From: an uncultured Bacteroidales bacterium
GTDB taxonomy: Bacteria; Bacteroidota; Bacteroidia; Bacteroidales; WCHB1-69
DNA: 64,000 nucleotides
NCBI GenBank assembly: GCA_947169105.1
Contig: CAMVOL010000002.1
Location: 1 to 64,000, forward strand
Direction of reading: 5' to 3'
Under the pieces are notes generated by a model that ran no database searches, had not been told where the DNA came from, and worked only from the letters and a program-made list of their open reading frames with translations. Below, in pieces: positions 41,410 to 50,088 of this stretch (position 1 is the first letter of the stretch; the number at the start of each line of letters is the position of its first letter). Both the position numbers and the translations under genes were made by a program.

Positions 41410-42012
41410 ATGAAGAAAATTGCAACTATCTTACTGCTATCCCTCATCAGTTTCAGTTTGACGGCGCAGGACAACGTGCCACTGCCGAAGAGTTTGCGCA
41501 CCGGCAGCAGTGCATCGCAAACTGCCCGCGACACCTCCAACCGCAGGGTGCATTTTATTGCGGGCGGCTTGATCGGCTTCCAAATTTCCAACAATGTGCT
41601 GGATATGCAGGTGTCGCCCCATTTGGGCATCCTGCCAGGTATCGACTTCTTGTGCTTCGGCATCGGCGGCACCTACCAGCTCACTTACTACAAAGACCCC
41701 CTCGGCTACAAAGGCTTCCAGCATATTTTCGGCGGTAACGTGTTCGTGGAAGGTTACATCTGGCAGCGACTGATTCTTCATGCGGAGTACGAAGTACTCA
41801 GTTTTCCAGCCAGTTATCCCTTCGCCACTGACCCGCTTTTCATCGGGAAACACGAACGTCCCGCCGCTCATGGCGTCTTGCTGGGACCTGGTTATAAGCA
41901 GGACATTGGCAGTAACCTGTCTATCTATACGGTCTTCCTCTTTTCAGTATATGATCCGCAGAATGTTCGCGGCATCATCGACATCCGCGTGGGTGTCAAT
42001 TTCAAGTTTTAG
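41410..42012 (+). CDS. Predicted outer-membrane barrel protein
   Basis: A 200-residue protein with signal peptide MKKIATILLLSLISFSLTAQ from the ATG at 41410; a TTG nine bases upstream is less likely. The rest is beta-rich with glycine/aromatic alternation and ends VGVNFKF, a typical barrel-closing strand. Family not identified. It ends 6 bases before a LolC/E-like permease gene, suggesting envelope-related joint expression. Confidence 0.7.
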   Translation: MKKIATILLLSLISFSLTAQDNVPLPKSLRTGSSASQTARDTSNRRVHFIAGGLIGFQISNNVLDMQVSPHLGILPGIDFLCFGIGGTYQLTYYKDPLGYKGFQHIFGGNVFVEGYIWQRLILHAEYEVLSFPASYPFATDPLFIGKHERPAAHGVLLGPGYKQDIGSNLSIYTVFLFSVYDPQNVRGIIDIRVGVNFKF

Positions 42013-42018
42013 CTTTGT

Positions 42019-43242
42019 ATGGCAAGGATTGAATACCGGCTTTCACGCCGCCTGCTCCGGTCGGGCGACAACACATCTACCCGTCCGATTGTTCGGCTGT
42101 CGGTTATCGGTATTTCCATCTGCTTGATTATCGTGATTTTAGCCCTTTCCATCACCTCTGGCTATCGGCAGGCTATCGAAAAGAAAGTGATTGATATGGG
42201 CTCTCACATCCGCATCTCCAACTACGACCTTAACTATTCGTATGATCCGCGACCATTCGACAAAAACCAGCCTTTTTTGGAGGAGCTAAAGAAGAACCCC
42301 GACATCACCAACTTCCAGTATTTTTCCACCAAGGTGGCCATCATCAAGACGGCCGACCAAGTGGAGGGCGTGGTGCTGAAGGGCATTGACTCCACTTTTT
42401 CGTGGAGCCATTTTCAGGGGAACATGGTGGCGGGTACGCCGATTGACGTCGCCTCCGACACGCTCACGAGCGGTGTGGTGATGTCGGCGGCAATGGCCCA
42501 GAAACTGCAGCTGCAAATCGGGGACAAGGTCTTCGCCTACTTCGTGCAGGACCCGCCGATGCAGCGCCGCTTCCGCCTCGACGGATTGTACGAAACGGGA
42601 ATGCCGGAGTATGACAGCAAGTTCATCCTTGCCGACCTGCGCCACGTGCAGAAACTTAACGGCTGGGATAGCAACTATGTGGGAGGTATTGAAATCCTCA
42701 TCCGTGACTACGACAAAATTGATGAGGTGGGCGCATTCGTCAATGACCGCATAGGCTACCTGCTCAAGGCCGAAACCATCCGCGAGCTTTATCCCGCCAT
42801 CTTCCAGTGGACCGACCTCTTCAACACCAATGTGGTGGTGCTGCTGTGCATCACCATCTTCATCTGCATCATCACGCTGATTTCCACCTTCTTCATCATC
42901 ATTTTGGAACAAACCTCCACCATCGGCATCCTTAAGGCGATGGGGATGACCACCCAGCGGGTACGGAACGTGTTCCTGTTCATTGGTTTGCGCGTAATCG
43001 TGAAGGGAATGATTATCGGCAATGTGGTGGGCGTGGGGCTGTGCCTTCTCCAAAAATACTTGCACATCGTCAAGTTGGATGCCTCTTCCTACTATGTCCC
43101 TTACGTCCCCATACAATTCGATATTCCCGTTATCCTGCTGATCAACCTTGGCATTCTCCTCCTCTGTATGCTTGTTCTGTTGATTCCGGCAAACTTCGTT
43201 TCCAAAAAAGTAACGCCTATTACAGCCATAAAATTTGAATAA
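42019..43242 (+). CDS. FtsX/LolC-E-type ABC permease
   Basis: A 407-residue protein: one N-terminal membrane segment (about 25-48), a large periplasmic MacB-PCD-like domain, then three C-terminal membrane segments with the family feature TSTIGILKAMGMTTQRV before the third. This layout fits LolC/LolE, which extract lipoproteins from the inner membrane, or related MacB-type permeases. The partner ATPase (LolD) is not in the neighbourhood. Confidence 0.85.
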   Translation: MARIEYRLSRRLLRSGDNTSTRPIVRLSVIGISICLIIVILALSITSGYRQAIEKKVIDMGSHIRISNYDLNYSYDPRPFDKNQPFLEELKKNPDITNFQYFSTKVAIIKTADQVEGVVLKGIDSTFSWSHFQGNMVAGTPIDVASDTLTSGVVMSAAMAQKLQLQIGDKVFAYFVQDPPMQRRFRLDGLYETGMPEYDSKFILADLRHVQKLNGWDSNYVGGIEILIRDYDKIDEVGAFVNDRIGYLLKAETIRELYPAIFQWTDLFNTNVVVLLCITIFICIITLISTFFIIILEQTSTIGILKAMGMTTQRVRNVFLFIGLRVIVKGMIIGNVVGVGLCLLQKYLHIVKLDASSYYVPYVPIQFDIPVILLINLGILLLCMLVLLIPANFVSKKVTPITAIKFE

Positions 43243-43259
43243 TCAATAATTTACATACT

Positions 43260-44258
43260 ATGAAAAAAATAGCAATCATCGGCGCAGGTCCGGCGGGCAT
43301 CGAAGCCGCCTCCATTCTTGCCAAAAGCGACAACGAGGTCCAGCTTTTTGAAAAATCCTCCAACACCCTTTCCAACATTCTGGACAAGGCCTACTTGTTT
43401 CCAGATTTTTCATCAGCGCAGGATTTGGCCGACAAGCTGAATGCCAAGTTGTTGAACGACAAAATCCGACTGACATGCGACACGGAAATTGTGGATGTGA
43501 AAAAGGAGGGCGAGGAGTTCAAGCTCGTGGATAAGGATGGAAAAACGTACATTGCTGATTCCGTGCTGATTACAACGGGCTATACGCTGTTTGACGCGCA
43601 TCGGAAGGAGGAACTGGGTTACGGAATCTACAAAGGCGTGATTACTTCGCTGGATCTGGAACGGATGATCCGCCACCAGCAGATATCCACCTTCATCGGC
43701 GAGCTGCCGAAGCGGGTGGTGTTCTTGCAATGTGTGGGTTCGCGCGATGAAAAGTCCGGAAATCACTATTGCTCAAAAGTTTGCTGTGTCACGGCGGTGA
43801 AGCAGGCGATTGAAGTCCGCAAGATGCTGCCCGATGCCGAAATATACATATATTATATGGATCTCCGTATGTGGGGACAGGGCTTCGAGGAGATGTACCG
43901 CACGGCGCAGGAGAAGTACGACATCCGATTTGTGCGTGGCCGCATTTCCGAAGCTTCCGCCACGTTTGACGGGCGGGTGCAAATCAAGTCGGAAGACACG
44001 CTCATCGGCCAGCCGCTGAAGATGACGACCGATCTTTTGGTGCTGATGGCGGGTATGGAGCCGTCGCAGGGCACGCGCACGTTGGCCGAAAAGTGCGGCA
44101 TTGCCGGTGACTACCGTTTCATTGCCACCCAAGGTCCTCACACCAACGACAACCTCACCGCAGTGGAGGGCATTTTTGTGGCAGGTTCGGCCAAACGCCC
44201 GATGAGTGTCCGTGACACGCTGACGGATGCCGCCGCCGCTGCCTTGGCAATGATGTAA
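43260..44258 (+). CDS. Short HdrA-like FAD/NAD(P)-binding oxidoreductase
   Basis: A 332-residue flavoprotein with GAGPAGIEAA for FAD binding and a segment FLQCVGSRDEKSG...YCSKVCC that matches the characteristic core of heterodisulfide reductase subunit A and QmoA proteins. HdrA proteins normally carry extra ferredoxin domains; here these are missing, leaving only the flavin part with its cysteine cluster. The ending GTRTLAEKCGI...VEGIFVAGSAKRPMSV is complete, so it is not truncated. Electron partners are not adjacent. Redox role inferred from family. Confidence 0.8.
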   Translation: MKKIAIIGAGPAGIEAASILAKSDNEVQLFEKSSNTLSNILDKAYLFPDFSSAQDLADKLNAKLLNDKIRLTCDTEIVDVKKEGEEFKLVDKDGKTYIADSVLITTGYTLFDAHRKEELGYGIYKGVITSLDLERMIRHQQISTFIGELPKRVVFLQCVGSRDEKSGNHYCSKVCCVTAVKQAIEVRKMLPDAEIYIYYMDLRMWGQGFEEMYRTAQEKYDIRFVRGRISEASATFDGRVQIKSEDTLIGQPLKMTTDLLVLMAGMEPSQGTRTLAEKCGIAGDYRFIATQGPHTNDNLTAVEGIFVAGSAKRPMSVRDTLTDAAAAALAMM

Positions 44259-44282
44259 GAGACCCTTAAGAAAAGTAACGCT

Positions 44283-44753
44283 GTGAAAATCAAGCTCATC
44301 TATATCGGGAAGGAGGATTCGGCGGAACTAAGCCCCGCTGTGCAGAACTACATGAACAAGATCAAGTTCTACGTCCCGTTCGAGGTGGAGGCGATTCCGT
44401 ATCTGAAAAACACCAAGTTGGCCGTGGAGGAACAGAAGAAGCAGGAGGGACTGCTTTTTCTGAAGAAAATCGAAAGCAGCGACTTTGTTGTTTTGTTGGA
44501 CGAGCATGGCAAGGAGATGACGTCGGTGGCGTTCTCGCAGTTTTTGCAGCAGCAGATGGTGCGGGGCACGAAGCGGCTGGTTTTCCTGATTGGCGGAGCG
44601 TACGGGTTTTCCGAAAGCATCTATGAACGTGGAAATTACAAAATATCGCTGTCGCAAATGACCTTCCCCCACATTCTCACCCGCCTCATCTTCAGCGAGC
44701 AGCTCTACCGCGCGATGACCATCATGAAAGGGGAACCGTACCACCACGTGTAA
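44283..44753 (+). CDS. rlmH: 23S rRNA pseudouridine-1915 N3-methyltransferase RlmH
   Basis: A 156-residue SPOUT methyltransferase that modifies helix 69 of 23S rRNA. The cofactor knot FLIGGAYGFSE and the terminal RLIFSEQLYRAMTIMKGEPYHH are near-invariant in RlmH. The start is GTG at 44283; no better ATG exists and the length matches the family. It lies 24 bases after the HdrA-like gene. Confidence 0.95.
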   Translation: MKIKLIYIGKEDSAELSPAVQNYMNKIKFYVPFEVEAIPYLKNTKLAVEEQKKQEGLLFLKKIESSDFVVLLDEHGKEMTSVAFSQFLQQQMVRGTKRLVFLIGGAYGFSESIYERGNYKISLSQMTFPHILTRLIFSEQLYRAMTIMKGEPYHHV

Positions 44754-44768
44754 TGGAGTGTCTTAAAT

Positions 44769-44819
44769 TGCTTAACCAAATAAGCAAATTTCTTCAAAAA
44801 CTGCTTAGTGTATTAAGCA
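44769..44819. promoter_or_regulatory. Paired inverted-repeat operators
   Basis: Two copies of TGCTTA-N6-TAAGCA at 44769-44786 and 44802-44819, 33 bases apart (about three helical turns). The second covers the -33 region of the promoter at 44827, the position expected for a repressor site. The regulator is unknown. Confidence 0.75.
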
Positions 44820-44826
44820 AAAATTG

Positions 44827-44834
44827 TATTTTTG
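44827..44834 (+). promoter_or_regulatory. Promoter -7 box for the candidate ncRNA
   Basis: TATTTTTG, directly downstream of the operators; predicted start near 44841. Confidence 0.65.
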
Positions 44835-44840
44835 CACCTC

Positions 44841-45048
44841 AATACAAAGATGCTCTTTATATTGTAATATATTGAATACGAAGCGTTATGCTCGTCTTGT
44901 GAATGGAAACGTAGGAAATTTCCAAGACAATGATGCAAGAGAGTGTGTCGGCTTGCGCGGATAGCGTGGGGTGTTTCCACATCTGCATCATTAGGTTTTC
45001 CTACGACCTCCATTCAAAGAAGTGGTGTACAGTGCCACGCTTCTTTTT
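44841..45048 (+). ncRNA. Candidate structured non-coding RNA, ~200 nt
   Basis: No credible short protein lies in the 341-bp gap before 45095. Nested long-range pairs can be drawn: GAAGCGT (44879) with ACGCTTC (45037), GAATGGA (44901) with TCCATTC (45009), CGTAGGAAA (44910) with TTTCCTACG (44996), and AATGATGCA (44929) with TGCATCATT (44984). At the 3' end AAGAAG...CTTCTT plus TTTTT forms a terminator at about 45017-45048. Local alternatives (GTCTTG/CAAGAC) compete with the long pairs. The rod-like shape recalls 6S RNA, but I cannot confirm identity. It could also act as a leader controlling the secreted-protein gene at 45095. Confidence 0.6.
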
Positions 45049-45094
45049 ATATAGTTGCTCTTATGGTGCTGGAGAGCAGAAATATTCATTGAAA

Positions 45095-45682
45095 ATGAAG
45101 AGATTATTGACATTTGCCTTTCTTTTGTTTTTTTCAGCAGTGTGTTTTGCGCAAAACAATGTTACACAATTTCTTGGCATTCCCATTGATGGCACAAAGT
45201 CCGCAATGATTCAGAAACTAAAAGCGAAAGGATTTACATACGATGCAGCAAAGGATGTTTTGGAGGGTGAGTTCAATGGACAACAAGTATTAGTGTCCGT
45301 TGCAACAGAAAACAATAAGGTTTATCGTATCTGCTTATTTGACAAAAATGAAATATCCGAATCACAAATCAGGATCCGGTTCAATAAGTTATGCCATCAA
45401 TTTGAAAACAATAAAAAATATCTTCCAATGAAAGATTACCAAGAAATTGGTGAAACAGAAGACATATCATACGAAATGTCAGTGCATGCAAAAGAATACC
45501 AAGCTGGTTTTTATCAACTTGGTACTGATGGTGTTATCTCTTATTACAATAAATCAGAAGAAGAAATCGAACAATTATCAAAGAAAGTAGTCTGGTTCAC
45601 AATCATTGAAAGATATGGGTTATATTCCATAGCAATGTACTATGATAATTATAATAACACGGCGAACGGTGAGGATCTATAA
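45095..45682 (+). CDS. Secreted hypothetical protein
   Basis: A 195-residue AT-rich gene encoding a protein with signal peptide MKRLLTFAFLLFFSAVCFAQ from the ATG at 45095. The mature start, TQFLGIPIDGTKSAMIQKLKAKGFTYD, is a pattern I recall from small secreted Bacteroidales proteins of unknown function. The longer upstream reading frame runs through the candidate ncRNA and is not used. The gene lies between that ncRNA and structured-repeat copy 2, so it is in an accessory stretch. Confidence 0.7.
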   Translation: MKRLLTFAFLLFFSAVCFAQNNVTQFLGIPIDGTKSAMIQKLKAKGFTYDAAKDVLEGEFNGQQVLVSVATENNKVYRICLFDKNEISESQIRIRFNKLCHQFENNKKYLPMKDYQEIGETEDISYEMSVHAKEYQAGFYQLGTDGVISYYNKSEEEIEQLSKKVVWFTIIERYGLYSIAMYYDNYNNTANGEDL

Positions 45683-45701
45683 AAGACATAATGCTGTTCC
45701 C

Positions 45702-46113
45702 TTCTCTTTTTCCGCGGCAGCACCTGTGGTATTCTTCCGTACTTGTCGCCCGTGCCGCGGGCTGACGCACAGGGCCACTGCGCGCCCCACACTTCGGTGT
45801 CACTTCGTTCCGCCTACGTATGGGGTTAATAAACTATCACCCCTCCGGGGTGAGTGCAAGTAAATCAATACTTCCAGAAATACGGCACAAGTTCGATGTC
45901 GCAAGCCGCCTTGCGATTTTTGCCGTTAAGAAATTGTGTCGTTTTGAGCGTGAAGAAACGCGAGCTGTCCGAAGCAACGCGAACGGAGTGAGCGGTGCAA
46001 GTTTTCGCGTTTTAGCGAGAAACGGACAATTTTAGGGAAAAATCGTGCAGCGGCAAAGCGCATTTCTTTTCGTCTATTTTCTTTGGGCGCAAGCAAAGAA
46101 AATAGACAAACAT
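45702..46113. repeat. ~400-bp structured intergenic repeat, copy 2
   Basis: Same orientation and order as 1786-2190. The hairpin TCACCCC/GGGGTGA near 45837 replaces TCACCTC/GAGGTGA, and the perfect 14-bp terminal hairpin from GTCTATTTTCTTTG (about 46072) replaces GTTCGTTTTCTTTT, each with matching changes in both arms. No coding content is supported. The rest of the 45683-46267 gap is AT-rich and ends with the epimerase promoter. Confidence 0.8.
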
Positions 46114-46230
46114 AACCATGAGGTTCAAAAATCCAATCGGAGCCAGACAAAGCAAATGGTGTCGTATCACCGTAATGTTTTTTTATAAAACAAACTCCTT
46201 CTTTCGTGCAGGGCATATCAATAATTTTCT

Positions 46231-46238
46231 TACTTTTG
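46231..46238 (+). promoter_or_regulatory. Promoter -7 box for the epimerase
   Basis: TACTTTTG, 29 bases before the ATG at 46268. Confidence 0.6.
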
Positions 46239-46267
46239 CACGCCTAAAATGGACAAATCTTTTTACT

Positions 46268-46678
46268 ATGCAAATATCACATATTGAACACCTTGGCATC
46301 GCCGTTAAGAGTTTGGCGGATGCAATTCCCTATTACGAAAACATCCTTGGCGTGAAGTGCTACGCTACTGAAGAGGTCGCCGACCAGAAGGTGAAGACCG
46401 CCTTCTTCATGGTGGGACAGACCAAAATCGAGCTTTTGGAGCCCACCTGCCCCGAAAGCACCATCGCCTCCTTCATCGAGAAGCGCGGTGAGGGCATCCA
46501 CCACGTGGCTTTCTGCGTGGACAATGCCGCCAACGCACTGAAGGAAGTGGAAGAGAAGGGCGTGCGCCTCATCGACAAGACGCCCCGTCCGGGCGCCGAA
46601 GGCCTTATGATCGGCTTCCTTCACCCGAAGAGCACCGGCGGCGTGCTGACTGAGTTCTGCGAAAACCCCAACAAATAG
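46268..46678 (+). CDS. mce: Methylmalonyl-CoA epimerase
   Basis: A 136-residue VOC-family enzyme converting (R)- and (S)-methylmalonyl-CoA. Metal ligands are in the first strand (IEHLGIAV), in KIELLEP, in GIHHVAFCVD and in the last strand (LTEFCE). It is needed in the succinate-propionate route or in propionate use. The next gene, 30 bases on, encodes the membrane beta subunit of a sodium-pumping decarboxylase that acts on the same intermediate. Confidence 0.94.
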   Translation: MQISHIEHLGIAVKSLADAIPYYENILGVKCYATEEVADQKVKTAFFMVGQTKIELLEPTCPESTIASFIEKRGEGIHHVAFCVDNAANALKEVEEKGVRLIDKTPRPGAEGLMIGFLHPKSTGGVLTEFCENPNK

Positions 46679-46708
46679 GATTAATAATTACAAATTTTCA
46701 GATACTTT

Positions 46709-47905
46709 ATGAAGAGTCTTATCTTGTCCGGCTTGCTGCAATTGGAGGCAGGTAGCGGATTTATGCACAGCCTTGTCGGCGGCATCCAGCAGTTCTGGAG
46801 CTATACGGGTTTCGCCAACGCCGAATTGGGCAACATCATCATGATTGCCATCGGCGCGTTCTTCATCGCCCTGGCCATTCTGAAAGAGTACGAACCGATG
46901 CTGTTGATCCCCATCGGCTTCGGTATCATCGTCGGTAACATCCCGTTCACCGACGGTTTGCAGGTGGGTGTCTATGAGAACGGCGCCGTTCTCAACTACC
47001 TGTATTTCGGTGTGTTGAAGGGGTTCTATCCCCCGCTCATCTTCCTGGGTATCGGTGCTATGACCGACTTCTCCGCCCTGATTTCCAACCCGAAGCTGAT
47101 CCTCATCGGTGCGGCGGCGCAGTTCGGTATCTTCGGTGCCTACATCATCGCTCTGCACCTCGGTTTCACCCCGATGGAGGCTGGTGCTATTGGCATCATC
47201 GGTGGTGCCGACGGCCCCACGGCCATCTTCATCTCCTCGAAACTCGCCCCGAGTTTGATGGGTGCCATTGCCATCTCGGCTTACTCCTATATGGCTCTCG
47301 TGCCGGTGATCCAGCCTCCCATCATGCGCTGGCTCACCAACGACAAGGAACGCCGCATCCGTATGCGTCCGCCCCGCGTCGTCACCCACAGAGAAAAGGT
47401 GCTCTTCCCCATCCTCTGTATCCTGCTCACCGCTTTCATCGTTCCGACCGGTCTGCCCCTCCTCGGTATGCTGTTCTTCGGTAACTTGCTGAAAGAAAGC
47501 GGCGTGACCAAGCGTCTGGCTAACACCGCCTCCAACGCCCTCATCGACATCGTCACCATCCTCATCGGTCTGACCGTCGGTTGCTCCACGCAGGCGTCCA
47601 CCTTCCTGAACTACAAGTCCGTGCTGATTTTCTTCCTCGGTGCCGTCTCCTTCGTCATCGCTACGGCCACCGGTGTCTTGTTCGTCAAGTTGTTCAACCT
47701 CTTCCTCAAAGAGGGCAACAAGATCAACCCGCTCATCGGTAACTCCGGCGTTTCCGCCGTGCCCGACAGCGCCCGTGTATCCAACGTGGAAGGACTGAAA
47801 TACGACAAGACCAACTACCTCCTGATGCACGCTATGGGTCCGAATGTGGCCGGTGTCATCGGTAGTGCCGTCGCCGCCGGTGTCCTCCTGAGCTTCTTGT
47901 ATTAG
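46709..47905 (+). CDS. Na+-translocating decarboxylase beta subunit
   Basis: A 398-residue integral membrane protein with about nine membrane segments and the conserved IGGADGPTAIFISSKLAP region holding the aspartate needed for sodium transport in OadB/MmdB/GcdB proteins. Context with the epimerase points to methylmalonyl-CoA decarboxylase, which drives Na+ export while forming propionyl-CoA. The alpha (carboxyltransferase), biotin carrier and delta/gamma subunits often found beside it are absent here and must be elsewhere. Confidence 0.92.
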   Translation: MKSLILSGLLQLEAGSGFMHSLVGGIQQFWSYTGFANAELGNIIMIAIGAFFIALAILKEYEPMLLIPIGFGIIVGNIPFTDGLQVGVYENGAVLNYLYFGVLKGFYPPLIFLGIGAMTDFSALISNPKLILIGAAAQFGIFGAYIIALHLGFTPMEAGAIGIIGGADGPTAIFISSKLAPSLMGAIAISAYSYMALVPVIQPPIMRWLTNDKERRIRMRPPRVVTHREKVLFPILCILLTAFIVPTGLPLLGMLFFGNLLKESGVTKRLANTASNALIDIVTILIGLTVGCSTQASTFLNYKSVLIFFLGAVSFVIATATGVLFVKLFNLFLKEGNKINPLIGNSGVSAVPDSARVSNVEGLKYDKTNYLLMHAMGPNVAGVIGSAVAAGVLLSFLY

Positions 47906-47913
47906 GATCATCC

Positions 47914-47941
47914 GTAGAGACGCAAGGCCTTGCGTCTCTAC
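47914..47941. repeat. Perfect 28-bp palindrome GTAGAGACGCAAGG type
   Basis: The 14-nt arm GTAGAGACGCAAGG is followed directly by its reverse complement, 8 bases after the decarboxylase stop codon. It shares the GTAGAGACG end with the palindrome at 961. Confidence 0.85.
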
Positions 47942-47990
47942 AAACATAATAACGTAACCATTACGCATCAAAAACAAATGAAACCATATC

Positions 47991-48017
47991 GAGACGCGCA
48001 TTTTGTGCGTCTCTTTT
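47991..48017 (+). terminator. GAGACGC hairpin upstream of metG
   Basis: GAGAC and GCA pair with TGC and GTCTC around a TTTTG loop, with a two-base bulge, then TTTT. It may end the decarboxylase transcript or be another GAGACG-type palindrome. Confidence 0.45.
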
Positions 48018-48031
48018 AAAATAAAACAAAC

Positions 48032-50083
48032 ATGAAAAATCCTGCCCGTTACACCATTACCACCGCGCTGCCGTATGCCAACGGCCCCGTCCATATCGGC
48101 CACCTCGCCGGCGTTTACATCCCTGCCGACATCTACGCCCGCTACCTCCGTAACAACGGAAAAGAGGTGTTCTTCCTCGGCGGCTCCGACGAACACGGCG
48201 TGCCCATCACCCTCAAAGCCCGCAAGGAAGGCGTGACCCCGCAGGACATTGTGGACCGTTATCACAATATTATCAAGCAGTCGTTCAAGGAGTTGGGGAT
48301 TTCGTTCGACATCTACTCCCGTACCTCCAACCCCGTACATCACGAAACGGCCGCTGCCTTTTTCACCAAGCTTTATAACGAAGGAAAACTGGTGGAACAG
48401 ACCTCCCAGCAGTATTACGATGAAGAGGCCAAGCAGTTCCTCGCCGACCGCTACATCGTGGGCGAATGCCCCCATTGCCACAATGAACGTGCCTACGGGG
48501 ACCAGTGCGAGGCCTGCGGTGCCACTTTGAACGCCACCGACCTCATCAACCCGAAATCAACCCTCAGCGGCAACCCGCCGGTGATGAAAGAGACGAAGCA
48601 CTGGTATCTTCCTCTGAATGAGTATGAACCGTGGCTGAAAGAGTGGATTTTGGAAGGTCACAAAGAGGACTGGAAAGTGAATGTTTACGGACAGTGCAAG
48701 TCGTGGATTGAGGCGGGATTGCACCCCCGCGCCGTCACCCGCGACCTCTCGTGGGGCGTGAAAGTGCCGCTCCCCGAAGCCGAAGGCAAGGTGCTCTACG
48801 TCTGGTTCGATGCCCCCATCGGTTATATCTCTGCCACCAAGGAGTGGACCGCTGCACAGGGCCGCACCGATTGGGAAAAATGGTGGAAAGATCCTGATAC
48901 CCAGTTGGTTCATTTTATCGGAAAAGACAATATCGTCTTCCACTGCATCATCTTCCCCTGCATGCTGAAGGCGGAAGGCAGTTACATTCTCCCCGAAAAC
49001 GTGCCCGCCAACGAGTTCCTGAATCTCGAGGGCGACAAGATTTCCACCTCCCGCAACTGGGCCGTCTGGTTGCATGAGTACCTTCAGGATTTCCCCGGTA
49101 AGCAGGATTCCCTCCGCTACATGCTCACCTCCATCGCGCCGGAAACCAAGGATTCCGACTTCACGTGGAGCGACTTCCAAGCTAAGAACAACAACGAACT
49201 TCTGGCCATCTTCGGCAACCTCGTCAACCGCACGATTGTACTGACACACAAGTACTACGGTGGCATCATTCCCGAAATGGGACCGGTTACCGACCTTGAG
49301 AAAGAGGTGATGGCGAAGGTGGCGGAATTCCCGCAGCGCATCGGTGAAAGCATCGAGAAATACCGTTTCCGCGAGGCGCAGGCCGAACTGATGAACCTTG
49401 CCCGCCTCGGCAACAAATACCTCACCGAAACCGAGCCGTGGAAAAAGCAGAAGGAAGATCCAGAATACGTGAAGACCATCCTGCATCTTTCGTTGCAAAT
49501 CTGCGCCTGTTTGTCCGTGCTTTGCGAGCCGTTCCTTCCTTTCTCTGCTGAAAAATTGCAGAGGATGCTCAACATCCACAACAAGAATTGGAACGACGGC
49601 GGTCGCACCGACCTGCTCAAAGCCGGAGACAAAGTCAACGAGGCGGAACTGCTTTTCGTGAAGGTTGAGGATGATGCCATCGCCGCGCAGGTGAAGAAGC
49701 TGGAAGATGCCAAGAAAGCCAACCAGTTAGCTAATGCACCGGCTACTCCTGCCAAGGAAGACATCACCTACGACGATTTCCAGAAGATGGACCTCCGTGT
49801 CGTTACCGTCTTAGAGGCCGAAAGAGTGCCGAAAACCAAGAAATTGCTGAAACTCAAAGTGAACACGGGTGTGGACACCCGCGAAATCGTGTCGGGAATC
49901 GCTGAATTTTACGAACCGGAGACACTCGTCGGGAAGCAGGTGCTGATGCTCATCAACCTCGCACCCAAGGAGATAAAAGGGGTGAAATCGCATGGGATGG
50001 TGCTGATGGCTGCCAACGCCGACGGAAGTCTCAACCTGATGCAGCCCTCGAAAGAGATTAACGCCGGCAGCACCATACAGTAA
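48032..50083 (+). CDS. metG: Methionyl-tRNA synthetase
   Basis: A 683-residue class I synthetase. HIGH signature in [10 protein letters not shown], zinc knuckle CPHCHNER...CEACG, KMSKS counterpart DKISTSRNW, anticodon-binding helices, and a C-terminal OB-fold tRNA-binding domain ([20 protein letters not shown] ... [12 protein letters not shown]) joined by a charged linker. Length fits the long MetG form. hemW starts 5 bases after the stop. Confidence 0.98.
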   Translation: MKNPARYTITTALPYANGPVHIGHLAGVYIPADIYARYLRNNGKEVFFLGGSDEHGVPITLKARKEGVTPQDIVDRYHNIIKQSFKELGISFDIYSRTSNPVHHETAAAFFTKLYNEGKLVEQTSQQYYDEEAKQFLADRYIVGECPHCHNERAYGDQCEACGATLNATDLINPKSTLSGNPPVMKETKHWYLPLNEYEPWLKEWILEGHKEDWKVNVYGQCKSWIEAGLHPRAVTRDLSWGVKVPLPEAEGKVLYVWFDAPIGYISATKEWTAAQGRTDWEKWWKDPDTQLVHFIGKDNIVFHCIIFPCMLKAEGSYILPENVPANEFLNLEGDKISTSRNWAVWLHEYLQDFPGKQDSLRYMLTSIAPETKDSDFTWSDFQAKNNNELLAIFGNLVNRTIVLTHKYYGGIIPEMGPVTDLEKEVMAKVAEFPQRIGESIEKYRFREAQAELMNLARLGNKYLTETEPWKKQKEDPEYVKTILHLSLQICACLSVLCEPFLPFSAEKLQRMLNIHNKNWNDGGRTDLLKAGDKVNEAELLFVKVEDDAIAAQVKKLEDAKKANQLANAPATPAKEDITYDDFQKMDLRVVTVLEAERVPKTKKLLKLKVNTGVDTREIVSGIAEFYEPETLVGKQVLMLINLAPKEIKGVKSHGMVLMAANADGSLNLMQPSKEINAGSTIQ

Positions 50084-50088
50084 CGACC

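Noticed and set aside
43260..44258. Thioredoxin reductase
   Set aside because: The CxxC redox pair is missing; the cysteine cluster matches HdrA-type proteins instead.
44930..45094. N-terminal extension of the 45095 secreted protein
   Set aside because: It would bury the signal peptide and run through the terminator hairpin of the candidate ncRNA.
46688..48481. 597-codon open frame antisense to the decarboxylase subunit and metG
   Set aside because: Low-complexity His/Gly/Asp-rich translation typical of an antisense shadow.
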